DNA of 64,000 bases from Epiperipatus broadwayi (taxonomy: Eukaryota; Onychophora; Udeonychophora; Euonychophora; Peripatidae): the NCBI GenBank assembly GCA_028023455.1, contig JAQFVV010006215.1:10905024-10969023 (forward strand), in the 5' to 3' direction. The translations under genes and the position numbers were made by a program. A model generated the notes under the pieces. That model was not told the origin of the DNA and did no database searches. It saw only the letters and a program-made list of their open reading frames with translations. Shown piece by piece: positions 15,850 through 28,915 of the stretch. Within the stretch, counting starts at the first letter, position 1, and every line of letters starts with the position of its first letter.

Positions 15850-17280
15850 GAGTTAGAAGCAGTTCCTTTTTTTCTTTTTCAATAGTTCATTTACAAGTTC
15901 ATTTATGAGAAGACGTTTGGAAACAGTCTAATTCAACAATAGTTCAATTTTGAATTCCTTTATGAGAAGAAGCTTGAAAATATTCTAATTCAACAATAGT
16001 TCATTTTGAATTCATTTATGAGAAGGAGCCTGGAAATATTCTAATTCTACAATAGTTCATTTTGAATTCATTTATGAGAAGAAGCTTGGGAATATTCTGA
16101 TTCAACAATAGTTCATTTTGAATTCATTTATGAGAAGAAGCTTGGGAATATTCTGATTCAACAATAGTTCATTTTGAATTCATTTATGAGAAGAAGCTTG
16201 GAAATATTCTAATTCAACAATAGTTCATTTGGATTCATTTATGAGAAGAAGCCTGGAAATATTCTAATTCAACAATAGTTCATTTGGATTCATTTATGAG
16301 AAGAAGCCTGGAAACAGTCAAGCATCTATGGTTTATACAGCATTTCATTATTTTATGAATCATTATTGATTGGTAAACATTTAAACTTAGCAATTCTTGA
16401 TTTGTGGAGCATTTATCATTTGGTAACCGAAGCATTTATAATTCAGTCAAATATAAAAGTATATTCATACACATAAACTCTGTTTGGCTTGTGGAGCATT
16501 TATCATTTAGTAATTGCAGCATTTATAATTTAGTCAAATATAAGAGTATATTCATACACGTAAACTTTATTTGGCTTGTGGAGCATTTATCATTTAGTAA
16601 TTGCAGCATTTATAATTTAGTCAAATATAAAAGTATATTCATATACATAAATTCTGTTTGGCTTGTGGAGCATTTATGAGAAGAAGCTTGGGAATATTCT
16701 GATTCAACAATAGTTCATTTTGAATTTATTTATGAGAAGAAGCTTGGGAATATTCTGATTCAACAATAGTTCATTTTGAATTCATTTATGAGAAGAAGCT
16801 TGGAAATATTCTAATTCAACAATAGTTCATTTGGATTTATTTATGAGAAGAAGCCTGGAAATATTCTAATTCAACAATAGTTCATTTGGATTCATTTATG
16901 AGAAGAAGCCTGGAAACAGTCAAGCATTTATGGTTTATACAGCATTTCATTATTTTATGAATCATTATTGATTGGTAAACATTTAAACTTAGCAATTCTT
17001 GATTTGTGGAGCATTTATCATTTGGTAACCGAAGCATTTATAATTCAGTCAAATATAAAATCATATTCATATACATAAACTCTGTTTGGCTTATGGAGCA
17101 TTTATCATTTAGTAGTTAAAGCATTTCTAATTTAGTCAAATATAAGAGTATATTTATACACATAAACTCTGTTTGGCTTGTAGAGCATTTATAATTTAGT
17201 AATTAAAGAATTTCTAATTTAGTCAAATATAAGGGTATATTCATACACATGAATTCCGTTTGGCTTGTGGAGCATTTCTA
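15850..17280 (+). repeat. Complex minisatellite with higher-order duplication
   Basis: Two unit types alternate. Unit A, 55-56 bp (core tttatgagaagaagc, then aacaatagttcat), forms about eight copies from 15899 to 16315 and about five more from 16677 to 16915. Unit B, 87 bp (core ttggcttgtggagcattta), recurs at 16404, 16491, 16578 and 16665 and again from ~17005 to 17270. The whole A-to-B passage starting gtcaagca at 16317 repeats at 16919, giving a higher-order period near 602 bp. The continuous frame at 16404-16679 exists only because 87 is divisible by three. Confidence 0.92.
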
Positions 17281-17289
17281 ATCCATATA

Positions 17290-17680
17290 GTAAATACATT
17301 CAAATATTTTTATAAATAAATTTGCGTATAACTATTTCATAATTTCATTTTATAATGTATGATAAACATGTTCTAATATTTTACAAAATAAATTCTACGT
17401 AATTATTTCATAACTTCACTTTATAACATATGATAAAGATGTTTTAATATTTTATAAAACAAATTCTAGGTAATTATTTCATAACTTCACTTTATAACGT
17501 ATGATAAAGATGTCTTAATATTTTATTAAACAAAACGTATGCAACCGTTTCATAAATTCACTTCATAACATATGATAATATGTTTTAATATTTTATAAAA
17601 ATAATTTTTATGTAGATATTTCATGATGTCAATTTATAATTTATGGTAAAAAATGTCTAAACATTCCTATAACATAATTA
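17290..17680 (+). repeat. Tandem repeat, 71-bp unit, about five diverged copies
   Basis: Related blocks with the core atttcataacttcactttataac begin near 17329, 17400, 17471, 17540 and 17611. They follow directly on the 87-bp array but share no obvious unit with it. Divergence rises toward the right end. Confidence 0.9.
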
Positions 17681-18618
17681 CCTTCCAGTTTTGCAGTCTA
17701 GTTTACTCTAAAGAAGGCAGGTTATTTCATCTATGGAAAGTCATGGCATAGCGTGGAGAGAGTGAAGCCGCTAAATTACCCCATTATTATTATAGTTCCT
17801 CTAGTAAAGCTTTCTTTTCCCATTTTCACGTTTTGTTAAGGCTTTATTTTAATGTATCAAAAGAATTAAGTAATACACTTTTTTTTTTAAAAAAAATTTA
17901 ATATGTTCTGCTTCTCTGTGTAAGACGAGAGAAAAAAAAAAGGTTCTTTTCTTCCGACGACGTGCCTGATTTGAATACTGCCTCAGTTTAACTCAAGTAT
18001 CTTTTTTTTTCTTTTTAATGATTGAATAATTAATTTCTTTTCCTTTTATTGAGACAGATAAAAAAAAATAAGATGACTTAACATTCTATTCAATTCCATC
18101 AATCACAAAATTAAAAATATGATTTTTTTTAAACAAATCACAGCTTTTATTTCATTCCCAATTAGACTGAATCACGCTAGACATTTTTAAATGGGGGGGG
18201 GGGTATTGAATTTTTATATGAGGAACCACATATCTGTTTCAATATATATATATATATATATATGTGACAGGAAATTCCTCCTAAATATGATTATGTAAGT
18301 ATAGTGTTTTAAAAAAATTTGTTGATATCAACTTATTTCACTCTGAAATAATAATAGGTAAAATTGTCAATTGATAACTTTCTACTTCATCTGGCAAAAC
18401 ACAATGCCTACCACAATATCTTACCCATATTTTTTATTACTTATTTTGTTTAAAAGTAATTCAAAATTAAAATCAATGAAGGATTTTCAGAACATAGTTA
18501 GTACATATATTTAGTATGGTAAACTTTAATAACAGTTTTAACTTGTGGTCACACTGTATTTGAAATCACTAATAGAATGAAGAAAATGAAAATGCTTTAA
18601 TTTCAAGAAAATTATTTT
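17681..18618. other. Intergenic DNA with homopolymer runs
   Basis: A GC-richer patch at 17690-17780, poly-T/A runs at 17880-18070, an 11-base G run at 18193-18203 and a short (TA)n at 18243-18263. No gene recognised. Confidence 0.5.
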
Positions 18619-18782
18619 GTTAAAATAACATTATTTACTTGCAAATTAATGAATTATTAATGCATGTTACATTTCATATACGTGTGTGAGTATATTTGAA
18701 GTTAAAATAACATTATTTACTTGCACATTAATGAATGATTAATGCATGTTACATTTTATATATGTATGTGAGTATATTTGAT
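18619..18782 (+). repeat. Tandem duplication, 82-bp unit, two copies
   Basis: gttaaaataacattatttac begins at 18619 and again at 18701. The two units differ at only a handful of positions. Confidence 0.93.
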
Positions 18783-21700
18783 GTTATATAAACATTATTA
18801 AGTCAATTTTTTAAGATGACAATCAAATTAAATCCATGAAAGAAAAGTGATATAAAAACAAAAAATGAAATTACAAAAAGGATATTCTTTTTCATGAAAA
18901 TAACAGATTGATAAGTTATATTAAAAAGAAAACCTTTTATTAACTTTATTGGAATCTTTTATTGTTGAGAGAATCTACACACATATGCAGCAATAAACTA
19001 CCTAAAAGAAACCATATTTTAATTAGTGTATTCTATTTACTGAAATATCCATATGTATAAGACCAGTTAGAAAAAGAACAATAAAAATGAATTGTTAGAT
19101 TCAAACATGCTGACATCTGCTTTCTAAGAACCATGGATTTAAATTAAGATCATCTAATGAATAAAAAACCAGACTTCCAGCACATTATAAATTCAATATC
19201 ACTTTTAGTAAAATATTTATTCAAATTGTCATTTGAATTTGGAACATATACATATACAACAAAATAGTTGCATGCATATTGGAAGTAAAGGGTTAGCTAT
19301 TACAAATAAAATGAAATGTTCATTTCATAGAAGAAACCAAAATAATTCTAAACAACTGCTTTAAGAATTGTTTATTAAAACAAAGAGAACAAATATAGAA
19401 TATCAAGCATATCGAGTTTTAGTCATGAGTCCATAATGTCACTTACCAGATTAGTAGTTTATTATACCTTACTGGAAACATACTTATTATACACATGTTG
19501 GAATTCTAACACCTATTATGATGTTTTGGGCTAATGTAGTAAATTGATGAAGACTATAGCTAATATTAAAAAGAGTTATGGTACTACAAGCTTATTAGAT
19601 AACACAGAAATCAGTGATTATTAAAATATATCTTTGGATAGATTCATATAGGTATTGAATGTGAATTACATAATTATCAACCACCTATCATATATATAAA
19701 GGAGTTAAAACACTAAAGTAATATTATAGAATAGATTATATTGAATTATCCCAGGGACTTCAATCAAATTCTGTAGTGCTATTATCATTTCATTTTGGAT
19801 AACTACATATGTGTATACCAATTTACCACTTTACCCAATATAGTGAATATTGGAATGCTAAATGTTTCAATAATTTAACTTGAAAAGAAATCAAACAAAT
19901 ATTCATTATAAAGTTAATAACATAATAAAGATCTTGACAAATTATATAAGTTTTCTTGAGAATTCAGAAATATAAAATTTGAACGGATTTTTTTTTTTTT
20001 TTACTGAAATATATAAAAACAAAAAGGAATCTTACAAATTTAAAATGTTAAATAAATAAAATTTAATAGTTTATTGCTCAGGTATGAGAAGTTTGAAACC
20101 ATGAAGTGATAGCATTGAGCAACTTAAAGCCATATAGTGTGTCCACAAATTATGCTATATATAACTACATGACTTCGATTATATGCTATTCAAAACATAA
20201 TGAAACAAACAAAAATGTAAATAAACTAACAAACAAAAATATTAAAATTTGCAAATTTTATATTTGAGAAGCCATTTTTCCTTCTCTGAGCATTGTATGT
20301 GATTATGTTTTTTAAAAAAGGAAAATTTGTAGATAAATTTTATAGTATATAATTAGCTGTTTTTCTGTGTAAGTATTATACATGATTATATATATTAATA
20401 AAAAATTTTCATTTTATGTTGAAAGCACCTACAGTTTATTCTTTCTTTATTATCCTTTCCAAATTTGATATGCAGTATTTTGAATAATAAAATATCTTCT
20501 AAGCATCATAAATGTTTAGCAAAATTTTAGAATATATTAAAAATTGATACTTTTAAAAAAAATCAAACCATTTAAAGAATATCCTAATTTCTTGATAAGA
20601 AGATCACTATTAAGTTTCTGAAAGAGAAAAATATTGAAAAAAAGCATATTTAATAGCAATAAAAGTTGACATTTTGCTGTTATTTTATTTTAAAAATAAA
20701 AGTATAGTAGTTAGTTTTTTTCTGCATTATTATTATTTATTTTAGAGAATAATACGTGCGTGAGTACACACTCAGTAAAATATATGTAAATATGTCTCCT
20801 GAATTTATTATTAATAACTATATTATTATCATTTTTTAAAATCTTGTTTATTGTAATTTTAATTTGCATATTTGTACTATATATATAAAAAGTCTGTGTT
20901 ATATATATGTGTGTGTGTGTGCATGTTGAAAAGTACTATACACTTGCAATTCAATGAACAATATGTTTTCTATTCTAATCAATTTCCAACACATTGTGGA
21001 CTATTTGTTATATGTTATATTTGTTTGAATGCATGGGAGTTATATTTTGTTTAGATTAGTTCGCAGCTCCACTGTATATGACTGTGTACATTCTCATTTC
21101 TACAAACACAATGCAATTAACATGTACAATTAGTTACTGCGTATCGATTATTTGAATTTTAAAAAAATATTTATTTTTTTCATAATAATAATTTTCTCAA
21201 CTTGATTATAATCTAATCTAATATTTTTTGATCTAGTAAATGTTTTTATTTCACACAAAAAAAGTTACATTTAATAATTTAATATATTTAAAAAAATAAA
21301 TATTAATTCATATATGGTAAGGATTATTATTATTCGCTCTTAAAACTATTTTTATCAACGTAAATGCCCTATTAAATGTTTCAAAGCCTGTGAAAATTTT
21401 CACTTCAAATTCTTTTCAAACGACTTTCCAAAACATTGATTTAATTTTTGATAATTTTTTTTTTTATATTTATAAATGAGCGACTACAGATTTTTTTTTC
21501 TAGTTATGAATTATTTCATACTGCTTTCTCTTCCGCTATCTTGTAGTCTTCCTTTTTAACTATCTCAATTCAATGAGCGTTCAATTTATTTACAATCTCC
21601 ACAAGAGTTATTATTTCTTCTTTTTTTTCTAAATTCAATGGTACGTGATCAGACGGAATAAAATGTACATTGCATTCCCTTCTTTTTTTTTTTATCTTTA

Positions 21701-23574
21701 AAATGTCTTCCTTTCTTCGTTTCTCATTTACACAGATAATCCAAACATTTGCTCAGCAATTTAGTCATTTTATCAGGATTATTATAAGTTCAAATTTATA
21801 TTTCAAAAGTATGTAAAAACTTTTAAAAGAATATATATGCACGCACACATTATATATAATGATCAATTCTGATTTAGAATATTAGTTCTTTAAACCATTA
21901 ATTTTATTTTCGTTAAAAACAAAAAATGTAAATAATAAAAGTTTTTTTTTTTTTTTAAAGTGATGGATGAAGTGAAAGTTCAATGTAAATATGAACTTAT
22001 ATTAATAATTTACTGTTTGTTTTAATATATGAATTTTTTCTACAGTACAGGAGATTAACTTTTTGAAGTAGAAAGAACTCAGTGAAAATACCAGAAAAGA
22101 AAAGGCATATTAAGAATGTATATTAACAGACCAATCAACTGTATAGAGTTAAATCTCTTGATTGCGAGGTTACCTAAACCTTGATTGTTTTACTTTCTTT
22201 TTTCAAATAAATCTATTTTTGTTGTTGCTATTTTTCCCGGATCTTCTGTAATGATTTTATAGCGTTTCTATTTTACAATAAATTAGCTCTTTATTTCTCT
22301 TTTTTTTTTTAAAAAAAAGTGTATATTATATTTTTACTTTTAAAAAAGAATTGAATATTATTTTTATATATATACCGCAATTTGTCTAGAGTTCTCAAAT
22401 TATTTTATTTTTATTTTTGAAATAAAATAATTTATTTATTAAAAAAGCCAAGAGGTTTACAATTCTTAATATATACAATATTCTAAATTCTGAAAAAACT
22501 TATAATTTAGTTTAGGTATCTTATAAATGAAGTATATTAATGTTAATATGTTGAATGTTGGTCCCAGGTTGTGAATTGTTGAATAATCTTTAGATTTGAG
22601 GTTACCAATGAATAAACATTGGATATTAGTGTTAATAATGAATTTCTCATGAGCAGTGCTTAATCTAGAGTATCTTCTGATGATTTCCATAGAAGATATT
22701 GGTTTATCAAAGGCTAGGCACTGTAGCCAATAAAAAAAACTTTTTCTGTCTCCCTTTTTTTTTGTTACTGTCTTTAGTCGCTTAAGTCATGGAAGAACTC
22801 GGTGTTATGAGTTTTTCATGACATCTATCATCTTTCTATATTAACTGTGATACAATTATTGCTATTCTGAATACAATATTTTATTAACTAATTTTTGAAA
22901 TTTTTTTATACAAGATCTTGGCCCTGACAAAAAACAATGATGGGAAAAGATTTACAAGATCGAAAATATTTAGATATGATTTCGTGTGAGACAATACTGT
23001 TATTAATGGACTTGAGATTGAAAACTTCTAACTTAACTCTGCAAACATTTTTTATATATTTAAAGATCTCCTTTATTATAAAGAATGTGACTACAGTTTA
23101 AAAATAGCCTGATTTATAAGCAGTGCAAGCAATTGTAAAATCAATAATATTAAAAATAGTAAAGCAGAAAATATTTCTAGTAATAAAAGCATCTTAAGCT
23201 TTTTGAAAAGATAAATAAACACATGGAAATATAGTCCTTTCAAAAAGTGGACAGACAATTGTATGTGTTACTAAGAAAGTCAAGATTTAAAATTTATATA
23301 ACCGCTTTTAGTAAATGCAAGTCATCAAATGAAAGAAAATTATGATGTCTAATTTGATTTTCATTTATTTTTGGAATTCCTAAATATAATGAAAGGCTAA
23401 TGATATTAAAATTTCATTGTGCAATAATATCTGTGTCCATTTTAGTAATGCTTATGCTCCAATGTTAAAATTAAGATAGTTTAGAGAAAAAAATTATTCT
23501 TTTCTAGATATTAAATGTATGTAAATAAATCATTTTTATATAGTGCGATGTTTGTAAACTGTAATATTTAAATC
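18783..23574. other. AT-rich intergenic DNA, nothing recognised
   Basis: Homopolymer-rich sequence with short TA/TG microsatellites near 20880-20925. A 74-residue minus-strand frame at 22466-22690 shows no domain. No exon could be defended. Confidence 0.55.
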
Positions 23575-24137
23575 AGCATTACGCTGTTGCACATGCGCTT
23601 TGAAGATTTTAACTATAAATGAATGAATACTAACACTCAACCACATGATAAAGTCTTTGGAAAAGATAGAATGGCCATCTATCTTTTCGAACCCAAACAC
23701 TTTTATATGGGCGAATCTTAAGTGTTTAAAAGTGAAAGCGTGAATATATTAAATAATCACTTTAAATTACTATTACATGCTCGAATGAAAGTCGCTAATG
23801 AAATTTACTAGAATTTACAGTTTACAAATATCACGCTATATAAAAATGATTTATTTACATACATTTAATATCAAATAAGAAGAATGATGTGTCATAAATT
23901 CTAGTAAATTTCATTAGCGTCTTTCATTCGAGCATGTAATAGTAATTTAAAGTGATTATTTAATATATTCATGCTTTCACTTTCAAACACTTAAGATTTG
24001 CCCATACAAAAGCGTTTGGGTTTGAAAAGATAGATGGCCATTCCTTCTTTTCCAAAGACTTTATCATGTGGTTGAGTGTTAGTATTCATTCATTTATAGT
24101 TAAAATCTTCAAAGCGCATGTGCAACAGTATAATGCT
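23575..24137. repeat. Large inverted repeat (fold-back), related to 47930-48190
   Basis: Left arm 23575-23818 and right arm 23897-24137 are inverted copies of about 240 bp with a 78-bp spacer. The right arm (from aattctagtaaatttcat) also resembles 47930-48190 and its tandem copy. Shared landmarks are aattctagtaaatttcat, gtaatttaaagtga and gtattcatt. This defines a repeat family with at least four related arms in the window. Confidence 0.9.
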
Positions 24138-24616
24138 CTTTTCTAGATAGTATTATTAATTTAATACTATTAAAATATTAATTTTTGTTTAGAAACTTCA
24201 GTGCACAAATTCATTCAAACCGTAAACTTTGCACATAAAATATTAAAAAAAATTTGTTCTTAAAATTCAAATAATCTGTAAATTTTTGCACAATATATAG
24301 ATTGACTATTACAAACACATTATTTAGATCAGAGATAGGGAATCCTTTTCTGCCAAGAACCATTTTGGATATTTATAATATCATTCACAGTCATACAAAA
24401 TTATCAACTTAAAAATTAGCCTGCTATATTTGATCAAAAATTTAATTAATTTACCTCTAATCATTAAGGATTGACACCTTTTCAACTGGATCCCAATTCC
24501 AACTTTCCCTATTTAAATAAAGGCCATAATTTTTTGTGAATTAAAAAGAACATCATTATTATTAATGATTGTTCCACATTTAATGACAATTTTTCTGATT
24601 TACTTTGTACTTATCT

Positions 24617-25000
24617 TCATGACATATTTATATTCTCAAATTTATTTTTATGTTCTGGACAGATTAATTCTACAACAGCTAGGATGCAATCTTTTATGAA
24701 TTTCCCTTCAGAAAATGTTTTTAAATTTTCTGGTTTTTTTTTTTCTAAACAACTTGTTTTCACAGAATTATCTGACTTATTTGTACTTTTTATAAAACAT
24801 GTCAGCTAATTGGTGAAGCTTCTTTTCAAGTTTTCTATTTTAATATTTCTTTCCCAATAATTTTGTTGTAATCAAAATGCTTTGATAAATAGTGCCTCTT
24901 AATAATAGGTTATTTATGAAGTGAAATACTCTCCAGATATATCAGGCACATTGATTTATTATTTCTTTCTATAAAAAAATGTGTATTCGTCCATTTCTTT
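24617..25000 (-). pseudogene. hAT transposase N-terminal remnant (BED finger region)
   Basis: On the minus strand, residues WTNTHFFIERNNKSMCLIY followed by IKRHYLSKHF match a BED-type zinc finger: W at the start, a C-x2-C pair whose second Cys is now Tyr, and H-x4-H. Further along, KTFSEGKFIKDCILAVVEL and CPEHKNKFENINMS match the conserved block after the BED finger in ZBED/Charlie-type hAT transposases (usual pattern F-T-E/D-G-E-F-I-K-x-C). At least three in-frame stops and a frame change make it a pseudogene. The catalytic RNase H-like domain is absent from the window. The start is not preserved. Confidence 0.8.
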
Positions 25001-25080
25001 TGAAATGTGCAATTTTCTATGTTATTTTTTTAAATCTCACTCAGTGTAGCCACCCTAATAAAAAAAATTAAATGTAAAAT

Positions 25081-25373
<293 letters not shown>

Positions 25374-25767
25374 TGAAGTAAAATTAAAATTTTATTTTTG
25401 TGTTATACATTGACCTGTGAAAATCATCATAAAAACATAACAAAACGCTCTCTGCCATTGTAGATTTTTAAATTCATTGTCGGACTACACAATATAGATT
25501 TGTTAAAATGTTGCACCTCTTATAAAATGAAGTAGAATTATTATAAAGATTAGTGAGATATATATATAATTGAGAAAATAAATATTTAATTTACTTAATA
25601 CTTAATTCAATATTTGTAGTGTGTGTGTACATGTTTAAACAGAAGTTTTATACATGTACATTTTATATTATTTATATACATTTTAAAAATATACAGGTGC
25701 CAAATTGAGAGCTTTCAATTGCCAGATTTGGCTTACAGACTGGAGATTTCCCACACCTGGTTTAAAT

Positions 25768-26344
25768 AAATAAAATGCTATAAACAATTTGGATATAATC
25801 ATATTCTAAACATCATATGTAATTACAAATCAGATTGGAAAAAAAGTTTTATATTACATGAGTGCTTACAAATGCATATTATTGGTCAGATCATATAATC
25901 GATTTTAAGATTAGAATGATAATTGCATTAAAACTAAATCTTTTTGATAATATATTTTTGAAGTATTCTATTATTTTGTGCTAAATTTTAATAGCTGTTA
26001 AATACTAGAGTTGCTAATTTGAACTATCGGAATTGTTTGTTTCTGAGACAAAAAAATCACTCTAAAAAGTATATTATGGATATAAGTAAATCTATTCTTG
26101 AAATAATTAAAAATAAGAATACTTATCAGTTTTATTGATCTTATTATTAGTAATTGACTTAAACTACAATGGAAATATAGGTTTGCCTGATTGGATCATT
26201 ATTTCTTTTTTGATTTATTAAAAGTAAACTATGATGAAAAAATGGTATAATTTTATTAAAACCGTTAATGGCAATCTTTTATTTGTTATTTCCAACAAAT
26301 GGATTAGCTTTAGAATAATGATAAAAGAACTGAGATAGCTTTCA
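25768..26344. other. AT-rich DNA, nothing recognised
   Basis: Spacer between the hAT element and the LINE remnant; no features supported. Confidence 0.5.
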
Positions 26345-27450
26345 AGATATATTCATCCTACCAATTCATTTAGACACGGACAAAAATATAAAGTTTATTA
26401 AAGTTAAAATACTTCTTTGTAATCTTAAAAAGAAAAGGTGCCAATCCTGATAATTTTATGGAAGAAATTTTGAATATAAATTCGTGCACCTGATCTTGAG
26501 GATTACTTTATTATTGCAATTTTAAAAAAAAGTATATACAAGACTATAGTAATTATCATGGAATATTATTGCTATTCACTACAATAAAAATAATTTCAAG
26601 GATTTGGGTGAATATTTACGTTTAGTTACAGATAAAATATGGGTTTTGAGAATCATAATAGACATCGTTTTTCATGCCATCCAAATGCAAAATTTAAAAA
26701 AAATGTCAGGTACAAAGTAATGATTTATATTTTGCATTTATTAATTAGTCAAAGTATTTGATTCCATTAACTAAAGAAGTTTGTGGAATTTTTGAAATTA
26801 TATGAATGTTATTGAAGTACATTCACATTATATAATTCTACATAATGGAGTGAAAGAAAGTATTATTATGAATTACAAAAAATCTAGGATATTTGAAATG
26901 AAGACTGGTGTTAAACAAAAAGGTGACTAAATTTAACATTGCTTCATATTTTTATGACAGTATTTTTGAAACTGTTTATCAGTGGTTTCATAAAGCAGGC
27001 ATCGAGATCCAATATAGATTTGATGAGAACAGTTTTAATTTAAACTGATTAAAAGTAAAATAAAAACTTTATCTTCTTGACTTTTAAATTTGCAGTATGT
27101 TAATTATTGTATTTTTTCTGTTAATTGAAAAGATGTTCTACAGAATGTTTTGAATGCAATGTCAAAACTTTGGTTTAGTAATTAATGTCTTTATCAGCCA
27201 GGGGCTGCTTTTGCATTTAATAAGTTTAAATATGAAGTATTTAAGATTAGAGATATAATTGTTTAAACTAAAGTAATTAATAAAAAGGTTATTTTTTCCA
27301 GTCTATTACATGTAAGACAAGTATTCTAATTGACCTAAAGAAATAGTTAAGACTGAAATAAATGCTGTGGAATATTATTGCTGTTATTAGCTAAAGCAAA
27401 AAATAGTTTCTTAGTTCTAAAAATGTTATGGCAAGATCAAAAGACTAATT
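26345..27450 (+). pseudogene. Non-LTR retrotransposon (LINE) reverse transcriptase remnant
   Basis: Translating the three plus frames piecewise gives, in order, the familiar landmarks of a LINE reverse transcriptase: DTDKNIKFIKVKILLCNLKK (helix before the RT, usually PPSLEEVKxAIxxLKNGKA), PDNFMEEI (usual PDGIPAEI), NYHGILLLFTTIKIISRI (usual NYRGISLLSIxGKILARV), FDSIN-like text (usual AFDTV), GVKQKG (26905-26925; usual GVKQGC), IQYRFDENSFNLN (27003-27045; usual IRYRTDGKLFNLRRL) and a degraded FADD region. Frame changes and stops are frequent, including between neighbouring motifs, so this is an old relic. The endonuclease domain is not visible upstream. I do not assign a clade. Confidence 0.78.
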
Positions 27451-28439
27451 AGTATGTGTTTCACTTTTAAGAATGAGATAGCATCACTTCCATTGTAAAA
27501 TGCTAACTCCAGTGATTATAGTGTGAAGCAAATGAATGTGAAGACTTCCTAAAAATTTTTAAAGAGAACTTGGAGTATAATTTTTGTGGGTAAAGCTTAT
27601 GTCATTTATAAATATTATCTCAAAGGTACAAAAAAGTGTAATATTGATTTCTTTTATTGGAAAGATATGACTGAGAATAGAATATAATAAGATTTATAAT
27701 TAGACATGGTGCTAAATCTTTTTTTAAAAAAATTTTTCTGCAGAGGAATCATTAGAATATATCAATCTGCCCAGCATGTTAAACATGTGGATGTATTTGG
27801 ATTTCAAAATTAGTTTGTCTAGTCATCACAAAACTCATCATTAGTGCCATAGTAGTAGTTGAAACTGGAAATATAATACACATTTCTGCTTCCTTAGTGT
27901 TAATATCATCAGCACGAGTATGGGTTTGAACCCAACCTTTTATATTAACTGACACCCATCTCATAGTAGGTGGTAGTATATTTATAATCAATATTATAAT
28001 CTTTTATATTTTATTAATTTTATTTTATAATTAAAACTAATCTTTTTATAAAAGTTTAAATTTATATTTGTAAAAATGTATATTATGTTTATTTTATTAA
28101 AATGAATTGAATCCTAGATATCTATAAAATGTTACAAATATTTTAAATTCTTTTATTAAAGTTCATTTTTCTTCAATTAATCAGTTGATAACATTTTATA
28201 TTTCTCTTTTGATAAATGCACATTAAAGAATCAGTTATGTAAACAATCTAATATTTGTAAGAAATATTTTGTAAATTTCTATTTAAGTTTTATATCAAAT
28301 ATTAAATTTGAAAGTCATTGTACCAAATTCCTAAAAATTTTCTGAATAAAATTTACATTTTTGTTAATCTAAACCTTAATTAAATAGGCTTTGTTAATAC
28401 AATGACTGATAAACTTAATCATGCTTGTTGCTGTTTTCT
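27451..28439. other. Intergenic DNA; possible tRNA-like fragment on the minus strand
   Basis: At 27924-27945 the minus strand reads ggttgggttcaaaccca, resembling a pol III B box, with a weak A-box-like tatgagatgggtg about 35 bp upstream. This could be a decayed tRNA-derived SINE, but no second copy or tail was found. The rest is AT-rich and featureless. Confidence 0.3.
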
Positions 28440-28915
28440 TTTAATTAGCAAATGAACCTTGGGCATGTTGAATGCTGGATTATAGATTTCCCTCCCAAAC
28501 AGATACCAACCTCAGAGAAACACTTAGAGCAATTGCAATTGGCAGTTGTCACTGTAGATTGAATCCTATAGATGAAGCCAGATCACATAAATAGTGGAAA
28601 TTTTTGATAAAAAGGGATTATTTTTGGAAGAACAATTCACTAAAGAGAGTAGTTTAGATTTACAGTACATCATGACTAAAGAAATGACATGGTGAAAAGA
28701 TCAGCTGTTGCTTTCTGAAGCTCTGTTTCCACCAGCTCATCAATGCCTTTCCAGTGCTCTCAACACCTAGCTGGAGACTGTACTGTGTCAAGGAAGCCTG
28801 TTAAATGATCTGACTGTATAACTTTCTGTTTCAAGCCATGGAATGTCTACTCATTGATTCTGAGGTAACGTCCAATCTGCCGTAAGCCACTGATTCTATT
28901 TTACTTGTTTCTAAA
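28440..28915. other. GC-richer unidentified segment
   Basis: Noticeably GC-richer than its surroundings, especially 28700-28870. No frame stays open for more than a short distance on either strand and no domain is recognised. It could be a conserved non-coding element, an untranslated exon or a repeat fragment. Confidence 0.3.

Noticed and set aside
16404-16679. 91-residue frame with internal 29-residue repeats
   Set aside because: It is the 87-bp minisatellite read in frame; 87 is a multiple of three so the frame stays open. No start, splice or domain context.
15850-17280. CRISPR array
   Set aside because: Repeats are contiguous and units are 55-87 bp with no unique spacers; the surroundings are eukaryotic.
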